This document shows positions 1 through 7,790 of a stretch of 64,000 nucleotides of DNA, piece after piece (positions within the stretch are counted from its first letter, which is position 1; every line of letters begins with the position of its first letter). A model generated the notes under the pieces. That model saw only the letters and a list, made by a program, of their open reading frames with translations. It was not told the origin of the DNA and did not search any database. Position numbers and translations under genes: made by a program. Location of the stretch: positions 620,001-684,000 of the forward strand of contig NC_014313.1 of NCBI RefSeq assembly GCF_000143145.1, given 5' to 3'. The DNA is from Hyphomicrobium denitrificans ATCC 51888 (GTDB taxonomy: Bacteria; Pseudomonadota; Alphaproteobacteria; Rhizobiales; Hyphomicrobiaceae).

Positions 1-293
1 ATGCTTGCCCGTCTCTGAAATGAGTTCCTCAACCGGCGTCGGATCGCACAGTGCGCAGTTCCGGCCCCTCGCAGGCGCCGACGTAAATCCGGAGTTCGGC
101 GCTGCGTCAACCTGTTTGCATGCGCTGATGCGTTCCGGCGCAGTTGATATCGGATAATCAGAATCGATTGGAAACGGGGTAGATTTGTAGGCGCGCGATC
201 ACCCGCGCTTTGACGTGGGCCGATCGCGGCGATTTTGCCGCGCGTCGCGAGTGTGCGTGAAGTCGCTCAGCAGTCTCCACACACGAGGAACCT
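1..293. other. leading intergenic sequence, no gene seen
   Basis: I see no credible reading frame here; an ATG at position 1 runs only five codons before a stop. The stretch presumably carries the promoter of the small gene and nnrS that follow. I looked for a Crp/Fnr-type TTG-N8-CAA box and found none. Confidence 0.4.
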
Positions 294-476
294 ATGACCG
301 ATCAAGAGCGTGCTCAGATCATCGTGCGGGACGTTTTCCTCCACGATCTAAAGGGAGAAATCGGGACGCTGGCACGGCTTGGCGTGCCGCTGGCCGATCG
401 TCAGGACATGATCCAGCGCTTGGCGCAAGCATTCGGGCGTGTGCGCGAAGAGGAACGCTCCAAGGCCGCGGCTTAG
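294..476 (+). CDS. small hypothetical protein upstream of nnrS
   Basis: A 60-residue, charged, probably helical protein without signal peptide or membrane segment. It starts at an ATG preceded by a GAGGAA-like ribosome binding site about seven bases upstream, and it ends 16 bases before nnrS, so the two are probably co-transcribed. It contains no cysteine and I do not recognise a family. Its position beside nnrS and nirK suggests a link to nitrogen-oxide metabolism, but this is context only. Residues 18-55 have a heptad-like pattern of hydrophobics compatible with a short helical hairpin. Confidence 0.6.
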   Translation: MTDQERAQIIVRDVFLHDLKGEIGTLARLGVPLADRQDMIQRLAQAFGRVREEERSKAAA

Positions 477-492
477 CGTTTCCGCATAAGGC

Positions 493-1692
493 ATGAGGTA
501 TCGCGTGCGCCCGGTGCGCTTCTTGTGCGCCGAGGCGTATGCCGTGCCGCCGTTTCGCATTTTCTTTGTTTTCGCTGCCCTCGATGCGGTTGCAGTGATT
601 GCGCCGTGGTTCCCGAAGCTTCTGGGTTATGCGGAAAGCGACGTTGCCGGCGTGCCGCTGGCGGTCTGGCATCGGGACGAGCTTCTTCTTGGAATGATGC
701 CGGCGGTTCTCGCCGGTTTTGTGCTGACGGCGTTGCCGCGCTGGACGCGACGTGCGCCGGAGAGCGCGAGGGTAGTGATAGCGCTCGCAGGTCTTTGGCT
801 TGCGGGGCGCGTCGCGCACGTCGTGGCAGCGGAAACCGTTCATGGAAGCGCGCTGGCTCCTGCTAGCGCTTTTTTGTTCATAGCCGCATTGAGCCTCATC
901 GCTGCACGGCAAGTCATCGCGGGCCGCGCATGGCGCGAGATCAAGGTCGTGCTGCTTCTTGCTGCGTTCGCCGCAGCGACAGGATTTCAATCGCTGTATC
1001 CGGCGGCTGCGGAGAGCGAAATAGCGATGCGTCTCGGGCTGGCGAGTGTGCTCGCTCTCGTCGTTGTGTTGGGCGGACGCATCGTGCCGGCGCTCACCGC
1101 CGCGTGGTTAGAGACGAGAGGACAAGCAGCTGCACAGGTTCGCGGCAATTGGTTCGAACCGCCCGCCGCCGTTGCGGTAATATGTGCGCTTCTGAGCTGG
1201 GCGGTCGCGCCTGAGGCCGAGATCAGCGCGCTGGCTTCTGGGCTTGCTTGCTTTGCTCAAGCGGGACGCTTGGCTCGCTGGCAGGGATGGCGGGCTGTGC
1301 GTTCGGCGCCGATACTTGCTTTGCACGTTGGCTATGGCTGGATACCTGCCGGCTTCGGACTTCACGCTGCGGCCGTCTTTTGGCCGTCCGCCGTGAGCCA
1401 AGCCGCTGCGGTTCATGCCTGGGGTATCGGAGCGATCGGGTTGATGAGCATCGCCGTCATGGCCAGCATGATCCGGCGTCACGCGCGTACCCCTTTCGCG
1501 GTCTCAGTTTCTCTGTTGCTATCTCTCGCCTGCGCGGCTCTCGCGGCTCCGGCGCGCATCGTTGCGGAGGCGACGGTAGATTCAAGACACGCGTGGCTGC
1601 TTGTTTCCGCATGCAGCTGGATTGCGGCTTTCGCGCTCTTTCTTTTCGCCTTCCGGAAGCTGCTGCTTAGACCGTCCGGTATCTCCAAATAA
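493..1692 (+). CDS. nnrS: NnrS family haem-copper membrane protein
   Basis: A 399-residue polytopic membrane protein, mostly hydrophobic, with about ten to twelve predicted helices. Residues 59-67 (WHRDELLLG) followed by FVLTALPRWT at 76-85 match the family signature, normally H-x-HE-x-LFG followed by GFLLTAxPNWT. NnrS proteins sit in the inner membrane, bind haem and copper, and help denitrifiers cope with nitric oxide; their exact reaction is unresolved. Length fits the family (about 400). The gene is 16 bases after a small ORF and converges on nirK across a strong shared terminator, consistent with a denitrification locus. The first His of the usual motif is Trp-His here, a mild deviation. 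Confidence 0.88.
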   Translation: MRYRVRPVRFLCAEAYAVPPFRIFFVFAALDAVAVIAPWFPKLLGYAESDVAGVPLAVWHRDELLLGMMPAVLAGFVLTALPRWTRRAPESARVVIALAGLWLAGRVAHVVAAETVHGSALAPASAFLFIAALSLIAARQVIAGRAWREIKVVLLLAAFAAATGFQSLYPAAAESEIAMRLGLASVLALVVVLGGRIVPALTAAWLETRGQAAAQVRGNWFEPPAAVAVICALLSWAVAPEAEISALASGLACFAQAGRLARWQGWRAVRSAPILALHVGYGWIPAGFGLHAAAVFWPSAVSQAAAVHAWGIGAIGLMSIAVMASMIRRHARTPFAVSVSLLLSLACAALAAPARIVAEATVDSRHAWLLVSACSWIAAFALFLFAFRKLLLRPSGISK

Positions 1693-1693
1693 A

Positions 1694-1728
1694 TACGGAG
1701 GCCTCAGGTCAACGCTGAGGCCTCCGTT
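1694..1728. terminator. bidirectional terminator between nnrS and nirK
   Basis: A perfect inverted repeat with 13-bp arms (1695-1707 and 1715-1727, arm ACGGAGGCCTCAG) and a 7-base loop. It lies exactly between the converging nnrS and nirK genes. There is no long T-run on either side, but the stem is very stable. Confidence 0.8.
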
Positions 1729-1750
1729 ACGCTTTGGACTCTACGCGACG

Positions 1751-3211
1751 CTACTGCTTCGCAGGTCCCTCATGCATGATCGAGTCGTTCTTCGGACCGT
1801 CGACGTTCAGGAAGCCGACGAGGCCATGCTCCAGGCGAGAGAGAGCATGATCGACCAGAATGTATTGCCCGGCACGATCGATCTTGAAGTCGACGATCGT
1901 GGCGCCACCCGGAGGAACCGAAACCGTCTGCACGCCGATCAGCGGGGGCGAAACAACGCTTCCGAGTGAATAGACATGATCGAAGATTTCACCGATGACG
2001 TGGAACGATGACGTGAAGTTCGGTCCGCCGACGCCGAAGTAGATGCGCACGGTTTCGCCGGCGTTGGCATAAAGCGGATGGCTACGCGTAAGCGAACCAA
2101 CCGAGCCGTTGAAGAGGAAGTATTCCGGCTTTTCATTGATCAGCTTTTCGTAGTCCATTTCCTGTTCGCCGGAAGTGCCGAACGATTTGACCGTATAGAT
2201 CTCGCCTTGCATGACGTAGAACTCACGGTCGACCTGCGGCAGGCCGCCTTCCGGCTCAACGAGCAGAAGTCCGTACATGCCGTTGGTGATGTGCGTCGGC
2301 ACGCTCGGCGTCGCGCAGTGATAGACATAGATGCCGGGGATCAGCGCCTTGAACGTCACGACGGTTTCTTCGCCGGGATCAGTCTGCGTGAATGCAGCTG
2401 CGCCGCCAGGTCCGGTTGCACCGTGGAAGTCCACGGAGTGAACCATCAAGCTGTCTTTGTGATTTTTCAGATGCAGCTCGACTGTGTCACCGACGCGAAC
2501 ACGAAGGAAGGGACCCGGAACTTTGCCGTTGAACGTCCAGTACATGTAGGTCGTGTTGTCGTCGAGCTGTCCCTTGACCTCGACAGTTTCGAGATCGATG
2601 CGGACCGTCTTTGCCTGACGCGGGCCGATCGGGCCTGGCAGATCGGCGGGGTCACGCGTGATGTCGACTCCGGACGATTTCATCTCGGCGCGATTGCCCG
2701 GCAGAACCTGTATATTCCCCTCCATGCCGGCTTGGCGATGGCCTGCGATCGAGCAATAATAAGCGAATTCACCGGCTTTTCTGGCGACGAACGAGAAGGT
2801 CGAGCTGGCGTTCTTGCCGTTAACGATCGCCGACCGCGCCGCATACTGGTCAACGACGATATCGTGCTGTGCACCTTCGCCGTTCACAAGGTTGACCTGA
2901 ACCGTTTCGCCTTCGTGGACAACGAGAGTCGGATTGATCTTGTGGTCGATGTCGCCGCCGACGCCGATGTAAACCATGCGTCCTTCAGCGATGCCGGTGC
3001 GGAGGGTAAATACGACAGGCGCGTGTGCGCCGGCCGTCGGATCTGTTTTTTCTTCCTCGTGGGATTTCGACTTGTCTTTCTTGGCCGGAGCATCGGCGGC
3101 AGGGGCGGCCTTCTGTGCCATATGCTGGTGCTGGTCTGCATGTGCAGCCGGCACCGAAAGTAGTGCGGCCATCATTAGGCCGACAACCGCCCCGAAGCGG
3201 TGGAATATCAT
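1751..3211 (-). CDS. nirK: copper-containing nitrite reductase with extra N-terminal cupredoxin domain
   Basis: Periplasmic enzyme reducing nitrite to nitric oxide in denitrification. The 486-residue product has a signal peptide (about 1-25), a Lys/Glu-rich linker, an extra cupredoxin domain (about 65-172) with a complete type 1 copper set (H116, C153, H158, M163), then the usual two-domain NirK core. In the core, type 1 ligands are H258, C299, H307 and M312; type 2 ligands are H263, H298 and H404; catalytic residues are D261 and H378. Numbers are my alignment to Alcaligenes-type NirK. The fused N-terminal blue copper domain matches the architecture known from Hyphomicrobium denitrificans. 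The start has an AGGAGG site seven bases upstream. It converges with nnrS. Confidence 0.97.
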   Translation of the reverse strand: MIFHRFGAVVGLMMAALLSVPAAHADQHQHMAQKAAPAADAPAKKDKSKSHEEEKTDPTAGAHAPVVFTLRTGIAEGRMVYIGVGGDIDHKINPTLVVHEGETVQVNLVNGEGAQHDIVVDQYAARSAIVNGKNASSTFSFVARKAGEFAYYCSIAGHRQAGMEGNIQVLPGNRAEMKSSGVDITRDPADLPGPIGPRQAKTVRIDLETVEVKGQLDDNTTYMYWTFNGKVPGPFLRVRVGDTVELHLKNHKDSLMVHSVDFHGATGPGGAAAFTQTDPGEETVVTFKALIPGIYVYHCATPSVPTHITNGMYGLLLVEPEGGLPQVDREFYVMQGEIYTVKSFGTSGEQEMDYEKLINEKPEYFLFNGSVGSLTRSHPLYANAGETVRIYFGVGGPNFTSSFHVIGEIFDHVYSLGSVVSPPLIGVQTVSVPPGGATIVDFKIDRAGQYILVDHALSRLEHGLVGFLNVDGPKNDSIMHEGPAKQ

Positions 3212-3554
3212 GCAATCTCCTCCTTGTGGTTCTCGCGCCTAAGTTTGCCGAGAGTGCTGCAGCCGATCGATCGCAGCGCGCGCGGCACGTGACCCTGACA
3301 GGCCGATTGATCCGTTTACGGATCGTTCGTTCTCGGGCCTCAGGCTGTGTCAAGCACGGGCCCGGAGAGGGAGCCTTGTCTTTGGATAAAAAAGGCGAGC
3401 CGCGCGTCGAAATCGCTCAGCGCATCGTGTCGCGACTACGTTTGACGCAGGCTCTGATGCGTTATGGGAATCGGATGTTTGCGGGAGCGGCAGGTCCGGT
3501 TCGCAATTGCGCGGGACTTAAGTTTTCAGGAGATGCAATACGGCGAGCGGGTCT
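3212..3554 (-). promoter_or_regulatory. nirK upstream region with palindrome
   Basis: This 343-base gap holds the nirK promoter. The clearest element is the palindrome GATCCGTTTACGGATC at 3309-3324 (7-bp arms, 2-base centre), about 100 bp upstream of the nirK start. A second palindrome, CGCAATTGCG, lies at 3502-3511. No TTG-N8-CAA box of the Fnr/NnrR type was found, so the regulator of nirK cannot be named from sequence. Confidence 0.45.
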
Positions 3555-4010
3555 CTATCGAGAGGCGCCGAGCACGTTCTCGATGCGTGACGCGATTTCG
3601 TTGTTTGGGATTTCGGCCGGGTCTTCGTCGATCTCGGCAACGACTTTGCTTCGGACTTCCGGCTTGATCATTTTGCGAAGGTTGCCCAGCATGGTGCCGG
3701 GGGCGATGATCACCAACCGGTCGAATGCTTCCTTGGCCGAGTGCTCCGCGAGCATCGTGGCGAGCTGGCTTGCAAACAGGGCTTCGAGGGCCGTGTTGGA
3801 AACACTGCGCGAACCAACGCCGAGGCGGGCAAGTCCGGCGGAGCCGTGGAGACGCTCTGATGGCGTCCTGCCGAGCTTACGGTCTGGCGCTTCCTCGCGT
3901 CGCGAGTCCGATCCGGAAATGACATGCACACCCTGGCGGTTTGCGGTCGTCTCCAGGATGCGGGCCTTGCCGCCATCTGTCACCAAGATCCATGTTCGCG
4001 TGTGTGTCAT
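3555..4010 (-). CDS. host attachment protein family (baeRF-like), stress-type
   Basis: A 151-residue soluble protein resembling the family named 'protein required for attachment to host cells'. The N terminus (THTRTWILVTDGGKARIL) and the late segment VIIAPGTMLGNLRKMI are typical: these proteins have an RNase-H/eRF1-domain-1-like fold and no proven enzyme activity. The name comes from an Agrobacterium phenotype and should not be taken as function here. The gene is upstream of nirK on the same strand but separated by 343 bases, so it is probably a separate unit, divergent from the FixL-like kinase. Confidence 0.75.
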   Translation of the reverse strand: MTHTRTWILVTDGGKARILETTANRQGVHVISGSDSRREEAPDRKLGRTPSERLHGSAGLARLGVGSRSVSNTALEALFASQLATMLAEHSAKEAFDRLVIIAPGTMLGNLRKMIKPEVRSKVVAEIDEDPAEIPNNEIASRIENVLGASR

Positions 4011-4205
4011 GCCGGGGCTGCGCGCTCATAGTGTATTTTCGTCCTTCAAATCTTTGCCGCGCATGCCGGGTGACGCCTTGATCGAAATCAGTAGAAATAG
4101 GGTGTTGCTGGACCATGCAGGAAGCAATTCGGCAATGGTTCTGCTAAGCTGAGCCGTTGCGTCAGATGCCTATCCAATACGTGAAATGAAGGAAAGAGCC
4201 GGCCG

Positions 4206-6098
4206 ATGCTGCAGGCGCTTCTCAAATCCGCCGTCGTGGCGATCCTGGCTATCGATGATCGCGGGCGAGTGCGGACGGTCAACCCCGCGGCCGAGCGCAT
4301 GTTTGGTTACACAGCGGAAGAGATGCTCGATCGCAACGTCAGCATGTTGATGCCGGAGCCGTACCGCACGCAGCACGACCACTACATGGAGCGGTATGTC
4401 CAGACGGGTGAGAAGCGGATCATCGGCATCGGCCGCGAAGTTGCGGGCCAGCGCAAGGACGGGTCGATATTTCCGATCCACCTCGCGGTTGGCGAATTCG
4501 AGATGCAGGGCGAGCGCTTCTTCTCCGGCATCATCACGGATTTGAGCGCGCATGCGCGATTGCAGGCGGAGATCGACCGTCAGTCACTGCTGTTCCAGGC
4601 GGTGTTCGACTATGTGCCAGAGACGCTGGTGATCTCGGCGCCCGAGGGACAGATCGTTCTCATCAATCCCGCCGCGACGCGCATGTTCGGCTATAGCGCG
4701 AGCGAAGCGATCGGGCTCGATTGGACGACGCTTTTCGATGCGCCGCCGGATAAAGCGCAACTTGAAAAAGAGATTGCATCGAAACATGCGGCCGACGGCG
4801 GAAGCGTTGAGATTTCAACCGTGCTCCGCCGCAAGGACGGGCGCACGTTTCCGGCGCAGGGGCATATCGCAGTCATTGCCGGCGCTGACGGGACGCAGAT
4901 GGCGGTGGTCAGCCTGTTCCGGGATATGACCGATGAGATGAAGCGGCGGGAAAGCTCGCTCAGGCTGCAGAAGCTCGAAGCCGTGGGCCAGCTGACGGGC
5001 GGCATCGCGCATGACTTCAACAATCTGCTGACGATCATTTCCGGCAATCTCGAATTGCTGGAAGGAACGATCGAAAATCCGGATGATCGTGAGCTTCTCT
5101 CGCGGGCGATGAGGGCCGCTGACTCGGGTGCGCGTCTGACCCGGAGACTGCTGACGTTTGCGCGCCGCCGGCAGCTGGCGCCGGAGGTGATCAATCTCAA
5201 CGAGCAGGTTCGGAGCATGACCGAGCTTCTGCATCGGACGCTTGGTGCGACAATCGATTTGCAGACGAGCTTCGCGCGCGATTTGTGGTTGACGCGCGCG
5301 GATGCGGGAGAGGTCGAATCCGCGGTCATCAACCTTGCGATCAATGCGCGCGATGCGATGCCCAATGGCGGCAAACTCGCCATCCGCACCAGCAATGCGG
5401 CGCTGGAAGGCGACGAGGTGGGCTTCGAGGGTCCGCTGGTGGCGGGCGATTATGTGCGCGTGTCGGTCTCGGACAACGGCTCCGGAATGACGAAGGACGT
5501 GCTCGGGCGCGTTTTCGAGCCATTCTTCACGACGAAGCCGCCGGGACGCGGAACGGGATTGGGGCTCAGCACCATCTACGGTTTCATCAAGCAATCCGGT
5601 GGGAGTATTACGATTTACAGCGAGCCCGGAGCGGGCACGACCGTGAACCTTTATTTTCCGCGATGCCTCGATTATCCGGGCGCTGTCGTTCCCGTGGCGG
5701 ACACGGCAAAGGAGGAACGAGGTCGCGGCGAGCGCATCCTGGTCGTAGAGGACAATGGCGACGTACGGGCGTTGACAGTTCAGCGTCTCGAACGTCTCGG
5801 CTACGAGGTGGTGGAGTTTCCCACGGGCACGGCTGCACGCGAAGCGCTCAAGGGCGGATTGAAGGTCGACCTCGTATTCAGCGACATCATCATGCCGGGA
5901 GGGATGACGGGGGTCGATCTCAGAAACTGGATCTGCGCGTTCGAGCCGGCTTTGCCAGTGATCTTGACGACGGGTTTTGCGGGAGACGCGGGCGATATTG
6001 CCACGATCGCCGATGAATGGCCGATCCTGCGCAAGCCTTATGGGCAAAGAGACCTTGCTGAAATCGTCCGGAAAACGCTGGAGAAGCGCAAGGTTTGA
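4206..6098 (+). CDS. hybrid FixL-like oxygen-sensing histidine kinase
   Basis: A soluble 630-residue hybrid sensor: PAS (1-125), second PAS (about 130-255), HisKA with phospho-acceptor H269, HATPase_c (about 370-495) and a C-terminal receiver with D560. The first PAS carries the FixL haem signature: H57 in the QHDHY segment aligns with the proximal histidine and R77 in GIGRE with the oxygen-linked arginine, followed by GQRKDGSIFP. It therefore probably binds haem and senses oxygen in the cytoplasm. No membrane segment is present, unlike classical membrane FixL; a fused receiver matches the hFixL type of Rhizobium etli. A ribosome site (AAGGAAAG) precedes the ATG. The OmpR-type regulator downstream, convergent, is the likely partner. 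Confidence 0.9.
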   Translation: MLQALLKSAVVAILAIDDRGRVRTVNPAAERMFGYTAEEMLDRNVSMLMPEPYRTQHDHYMERYVQTGEKRIIGIGREVAGQRKDGSIFPIHLAVGEFEMQGERFFSGIITDLSAHARLQAEIDRQSLLFQAVFDYVPETLVISAPEGQIVLINPAATRMFGYSASEAIGLDWTTLFDAPPDKAQLEKEIASKHAADGGSVEISTVLRRKDGRTFPAQGHIAVIAGADGTQMAVVSLFRDMTDEMKRRESSLRLQKLEAVGQLTGGIAHDFNNLLTIISGNLELLEGTIENPDDRELLSRAMRAADSGARLTRRLLTFARRRQLAPEVINLNEQVRSMTELLHRTLGATIDLQTSFARDLWLTRADAGEVESAVINLAINARDAMPNGGKLAIRTSNAALEGDEVGFEGPLVAGDYVRVSVSDNGSGMTKDVLGRVFEPFFTTKPPGRGTGLGLSTIYGFIKQSGGSITIYSEPGAGTTVNLYFPRCLDYPGAVVPVADTAKEERGRGERILVVEDNGDVRALTVQRLERLGYEVVEFPTGTAAREALKGGLKVDLVFSDIIMPGGMTGVDLRNWICAFEPALPVILTTGFAGDAGDIATIADEWPILRKPYGQRDLAEIVRKTLEKRKV

Positions 6099-6149
6099 GC
6101 GTGCTGCCGTCGACTTCTCGCGGCAGAGTTCATCGAGACGCGGTGCAGA

Positions 6150-6878
6150 CTAGGCTTTTCTTCGCCTGACATCGCTCGCGAACATATAGCCGATGCCGCG
6201 GATGGATTTGATCTTCGGCGACGTGCTTGAACCGTTGTCGATCTTGCGGCGCACTCTGCTCACCAATGCATCGATCGAACGGTCGAGCGGCGAATAGTCG
6301 TGCCCCTTCAAAATGTCCATGATCTCGTCGCGCGTCAGAGCGCGATGCGGGCGGCGGGCGAACATCTCGAGGAGGTTGAATTCGGCGGTCGTCAATTCGC
6401 GGGACACGCCATTTTCGTCTTTGAGTTCGCGGCTGGTGGCGTCCAACGACCAGCCGGCGAATTCGTAAATCTCGTGCGCTGGGGAGGATGTCGTCGAGGC
6501 GGCGCGGTTGCCGCCGTCGTGCCGTCGCAGGACGGAGCGTACGCGGGCTAGAACCTCGCGGAGGTTGAACGGCTTGGAGATATAATCGTCGGCTCCGATC
6601 TCGAGGCCGACGATGCGGTCGACGGTGTCGCCTTTACCCGAAACCATGACGATCGGAACATCGTGCTTGGCCCGGATTTCGCGGGCGAGTGAAAGTCCAT
6701 CTTCCTGCCCAAGGGCCAAATCCAGCGTGACGAGGCTGACGATATCCTCATTCAGCGCGGCGCGCGTCGCTGCGGCATCCGCGGCTTCCGCCACGGCGTA
6801 CCCTTCGCGCTCGAAGCACGTCCTCAGCAGACGTCGAATTTCGGGCTCGTCGTCAACGACCAGGATTTTCGTTGTCAC
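6150..6878 (-). CDS. OmpR/PhoB-family response regulator, FxkR-like
   Basis: A 242-residue regulator with an N-terminal receiver (phospho-acceptor D53 within TLDLALG, acidic pair at D9-D10, conserved Lys in SKPF) and a C-terminal winged-helix domain ending in VRRKIDNGS...IRGIGYMF. It converges on the hybrid FixL-like kinase and is divergent from the FixK-like gene. In Rhizobium etli an OmpR-type regulator, FxkR, couples hybrid FixL to fixK through a K-box (GTTACA-N4-GTTACA, recalled and not checked); a very similar repeat lies immediately upstream here. I infer an FxkR-type role. FixJ, the usual partner of FixL, is a NarL-type protein and is not what is seen here. Confidence 0.87.
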   Translation of the reverse strand: MTTKILVVDDEPEIRRLLRTCFEREGYAVAEAADAAATRAALNEDIVSLVTLDLALGQEDGLSLAREIRAKHDVPIVMVSGKGDTVDRIVGLEIGADDYISKPFNLREVLARVRSVLRRHDGGNRAASTTSSPAHEIYEFAGWSLDATSRELKDENGVSRELTTAEFNLLEMFARRPHRALTRDEIMDILKGHDYSPLDRSIDALVSRVRRKIDNGSSTSPKIKSIRGIGYMFASDVRRRKA

Positions 6879-6916
6879 GTCAGCTCTCCAAGGGGCATGG
6901 CGCGGTGAGAGTATAG

Positions 6917-6942
6917 ATTACAAATTGTTACAATTCTTTACC
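6917..6942 (+). promoter_or_regulatory. K-box-like triple repeat between fxkR-like and fixK-like genes
   Basis: Three hexamers in exact 10-bp register: ATTACA (6917-6922), GTTACA (6927-6932) and TTTACC (6937-6942), separated by AATT and ATTC. The first pair matches the recalled FxkR K-box, GTTACA-N4-GTTACA, with a single mismatch. The 10-bp phasing is typical of OmpR-family tandem half-sites. It lies 81 bases before the fixK-like start and 39 bases from the fxkR-like start. Confidence 0.7.
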
Positions 6943-7022
6943 GTTCAGGCAAACCTGGGCGAAAGCCATCGGCTTCTATGGTCTCGATTGATGCCGCCGT
7001 TCGAGAGCCAAGGAGAGCGGAT

Positions 7023-7715
7023 ATGCTGGGTGCAACTACTGTTCATGATGCTTTTTCGTACAACCCTCATCAGGGGCTATCGCGAAACTCCGGCGTAAGG
7101 AAGCGTGATGGGTTCGAGCACGCCTCGATCCGGCGGCTGCGAGCCAAAGAGTACATTTTCTGCGAGGGCGATCCGAGAACGCAGATTTTTTTAGTCGAGC
7201 AAGGGGTCGTCGCGCTTTCGAAGGTGCTGGGAGACGGGCGCCGACAGGTCATAGATTTCGCTTATCCCGGTGACTACATTGGGCTTGGCCTTCACGGCGA
7301 GTACATTTTCGACGCGCAGGCCACTTGTGCCGCAAAGGTTAAATGCATCGCGGCCTCGGCCCTTGAAGAAGCAGCCGCGTCCGATCCAGACCTCGCGCTG
7401 ATGCTCTATAAGGCGGTATCGGCCGAGCTTGCAACAGCCCGCAACCTGCTTGTCTGCGTCGGTCAGGGCACGGCGATGGAGCGCATTGCCGCTTTTCTCG
7501 TCAGGTTGCGTGACCGCGCAGCGAGTTCCGGCCGGAATGGCAGCGCCTTCAGCTTGATGATGCGCCGCTCGGATATCGGCGATCTCCTGGGGTTGACGAT
7601 CGAGACGGTCAGCAGAACACTGACGAAGTTGCGCAGCATGGGCGTGATCGAGATCGTCAACTCGACCGAGGTTCACGTTCTCGACGAGGTGAAGCTCGAG
7701 CAACTCGCGGCTTGA
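7023..7715 (+). CDS. FixK-like Crp/Fnr family transcription regulator
   Basis: A 230-residue regulator with an N-terminal cyclic-nucleotide-binding-type beta-roll and a C-terminal HTH whose recognition helix (TIETVSRTLTKL) has the E--SR pattern that reads TTGA half-sites. It lacks the N-terminal cysteine cluster of Fnr, so it is FixK-like: activity is probably set by its expression. I chose the ATG at 7023 because AAGGAG lies at 7010-7015; an upstream in-frame ATG at 6978 lacks such a site. The K-box-like repeat directly upstream suggests control by the adjacent two-component pair. Likely targets include the chuW-like promoter at 11.6 kb. Confidence 0.88.
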   Translation: MLGATTVHDAFSYNPHQGLSRNSGVRKRDGFEHASIRRLRAKEYIFCEGDPRTQIFLVEQGVVALSKVLGDGRRQVIDFAYPGDYIGLGLHGEYIFDAQATCAAKVKCIAASALEEAAASDPDLALMLYKAVSAELATARNLLVCVGQGTAMERIAAFLVRLRDRAASSGRNGSAFSLMMRRSDIGDLLGLTIETVSRTLTKLRSMGVIEIVNSTEVHVLDEVKLEQLAA

Positions 7716-7744
7716 TCTGATCACCCACGACAGTCGACTGGGAC

Positions 7745-7773
7745 CAAGGCCGCTTTCTCAGCGGCCTTTTTTA
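7745..7773 (+). terminator. rho-independent terminator after fixK-like gene
   Basis: Arms AAGGCCGC (7746-7753) and GCGGCCTT (7761-7768) with a 7-base loop, followed by a T-run. It closes the fixK-like gene and faces the converging PAS-protein gene. Confidence 0.85.
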
Positions 7774-7790
7774 TGAGTGCCCGGCTTTCT

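Noticed and set aside
2078..3163. 361-residue open frame on the plus strand
   Set aside because: Mirror of nirK; nirK has all copper ligands and a ribosome site.
3212..3554. Fnr/NnrR-type TTG-N8-CAA box for nirK
   Set aside because: Every TTG in the region was checked for CAA at the right distance; none matched.
3025..4152. 375-residue open frame on the plus strand
   Set aside because: Spans the nirK promoter and the opposite strand of the host-attachment-type gene without domain evidence.
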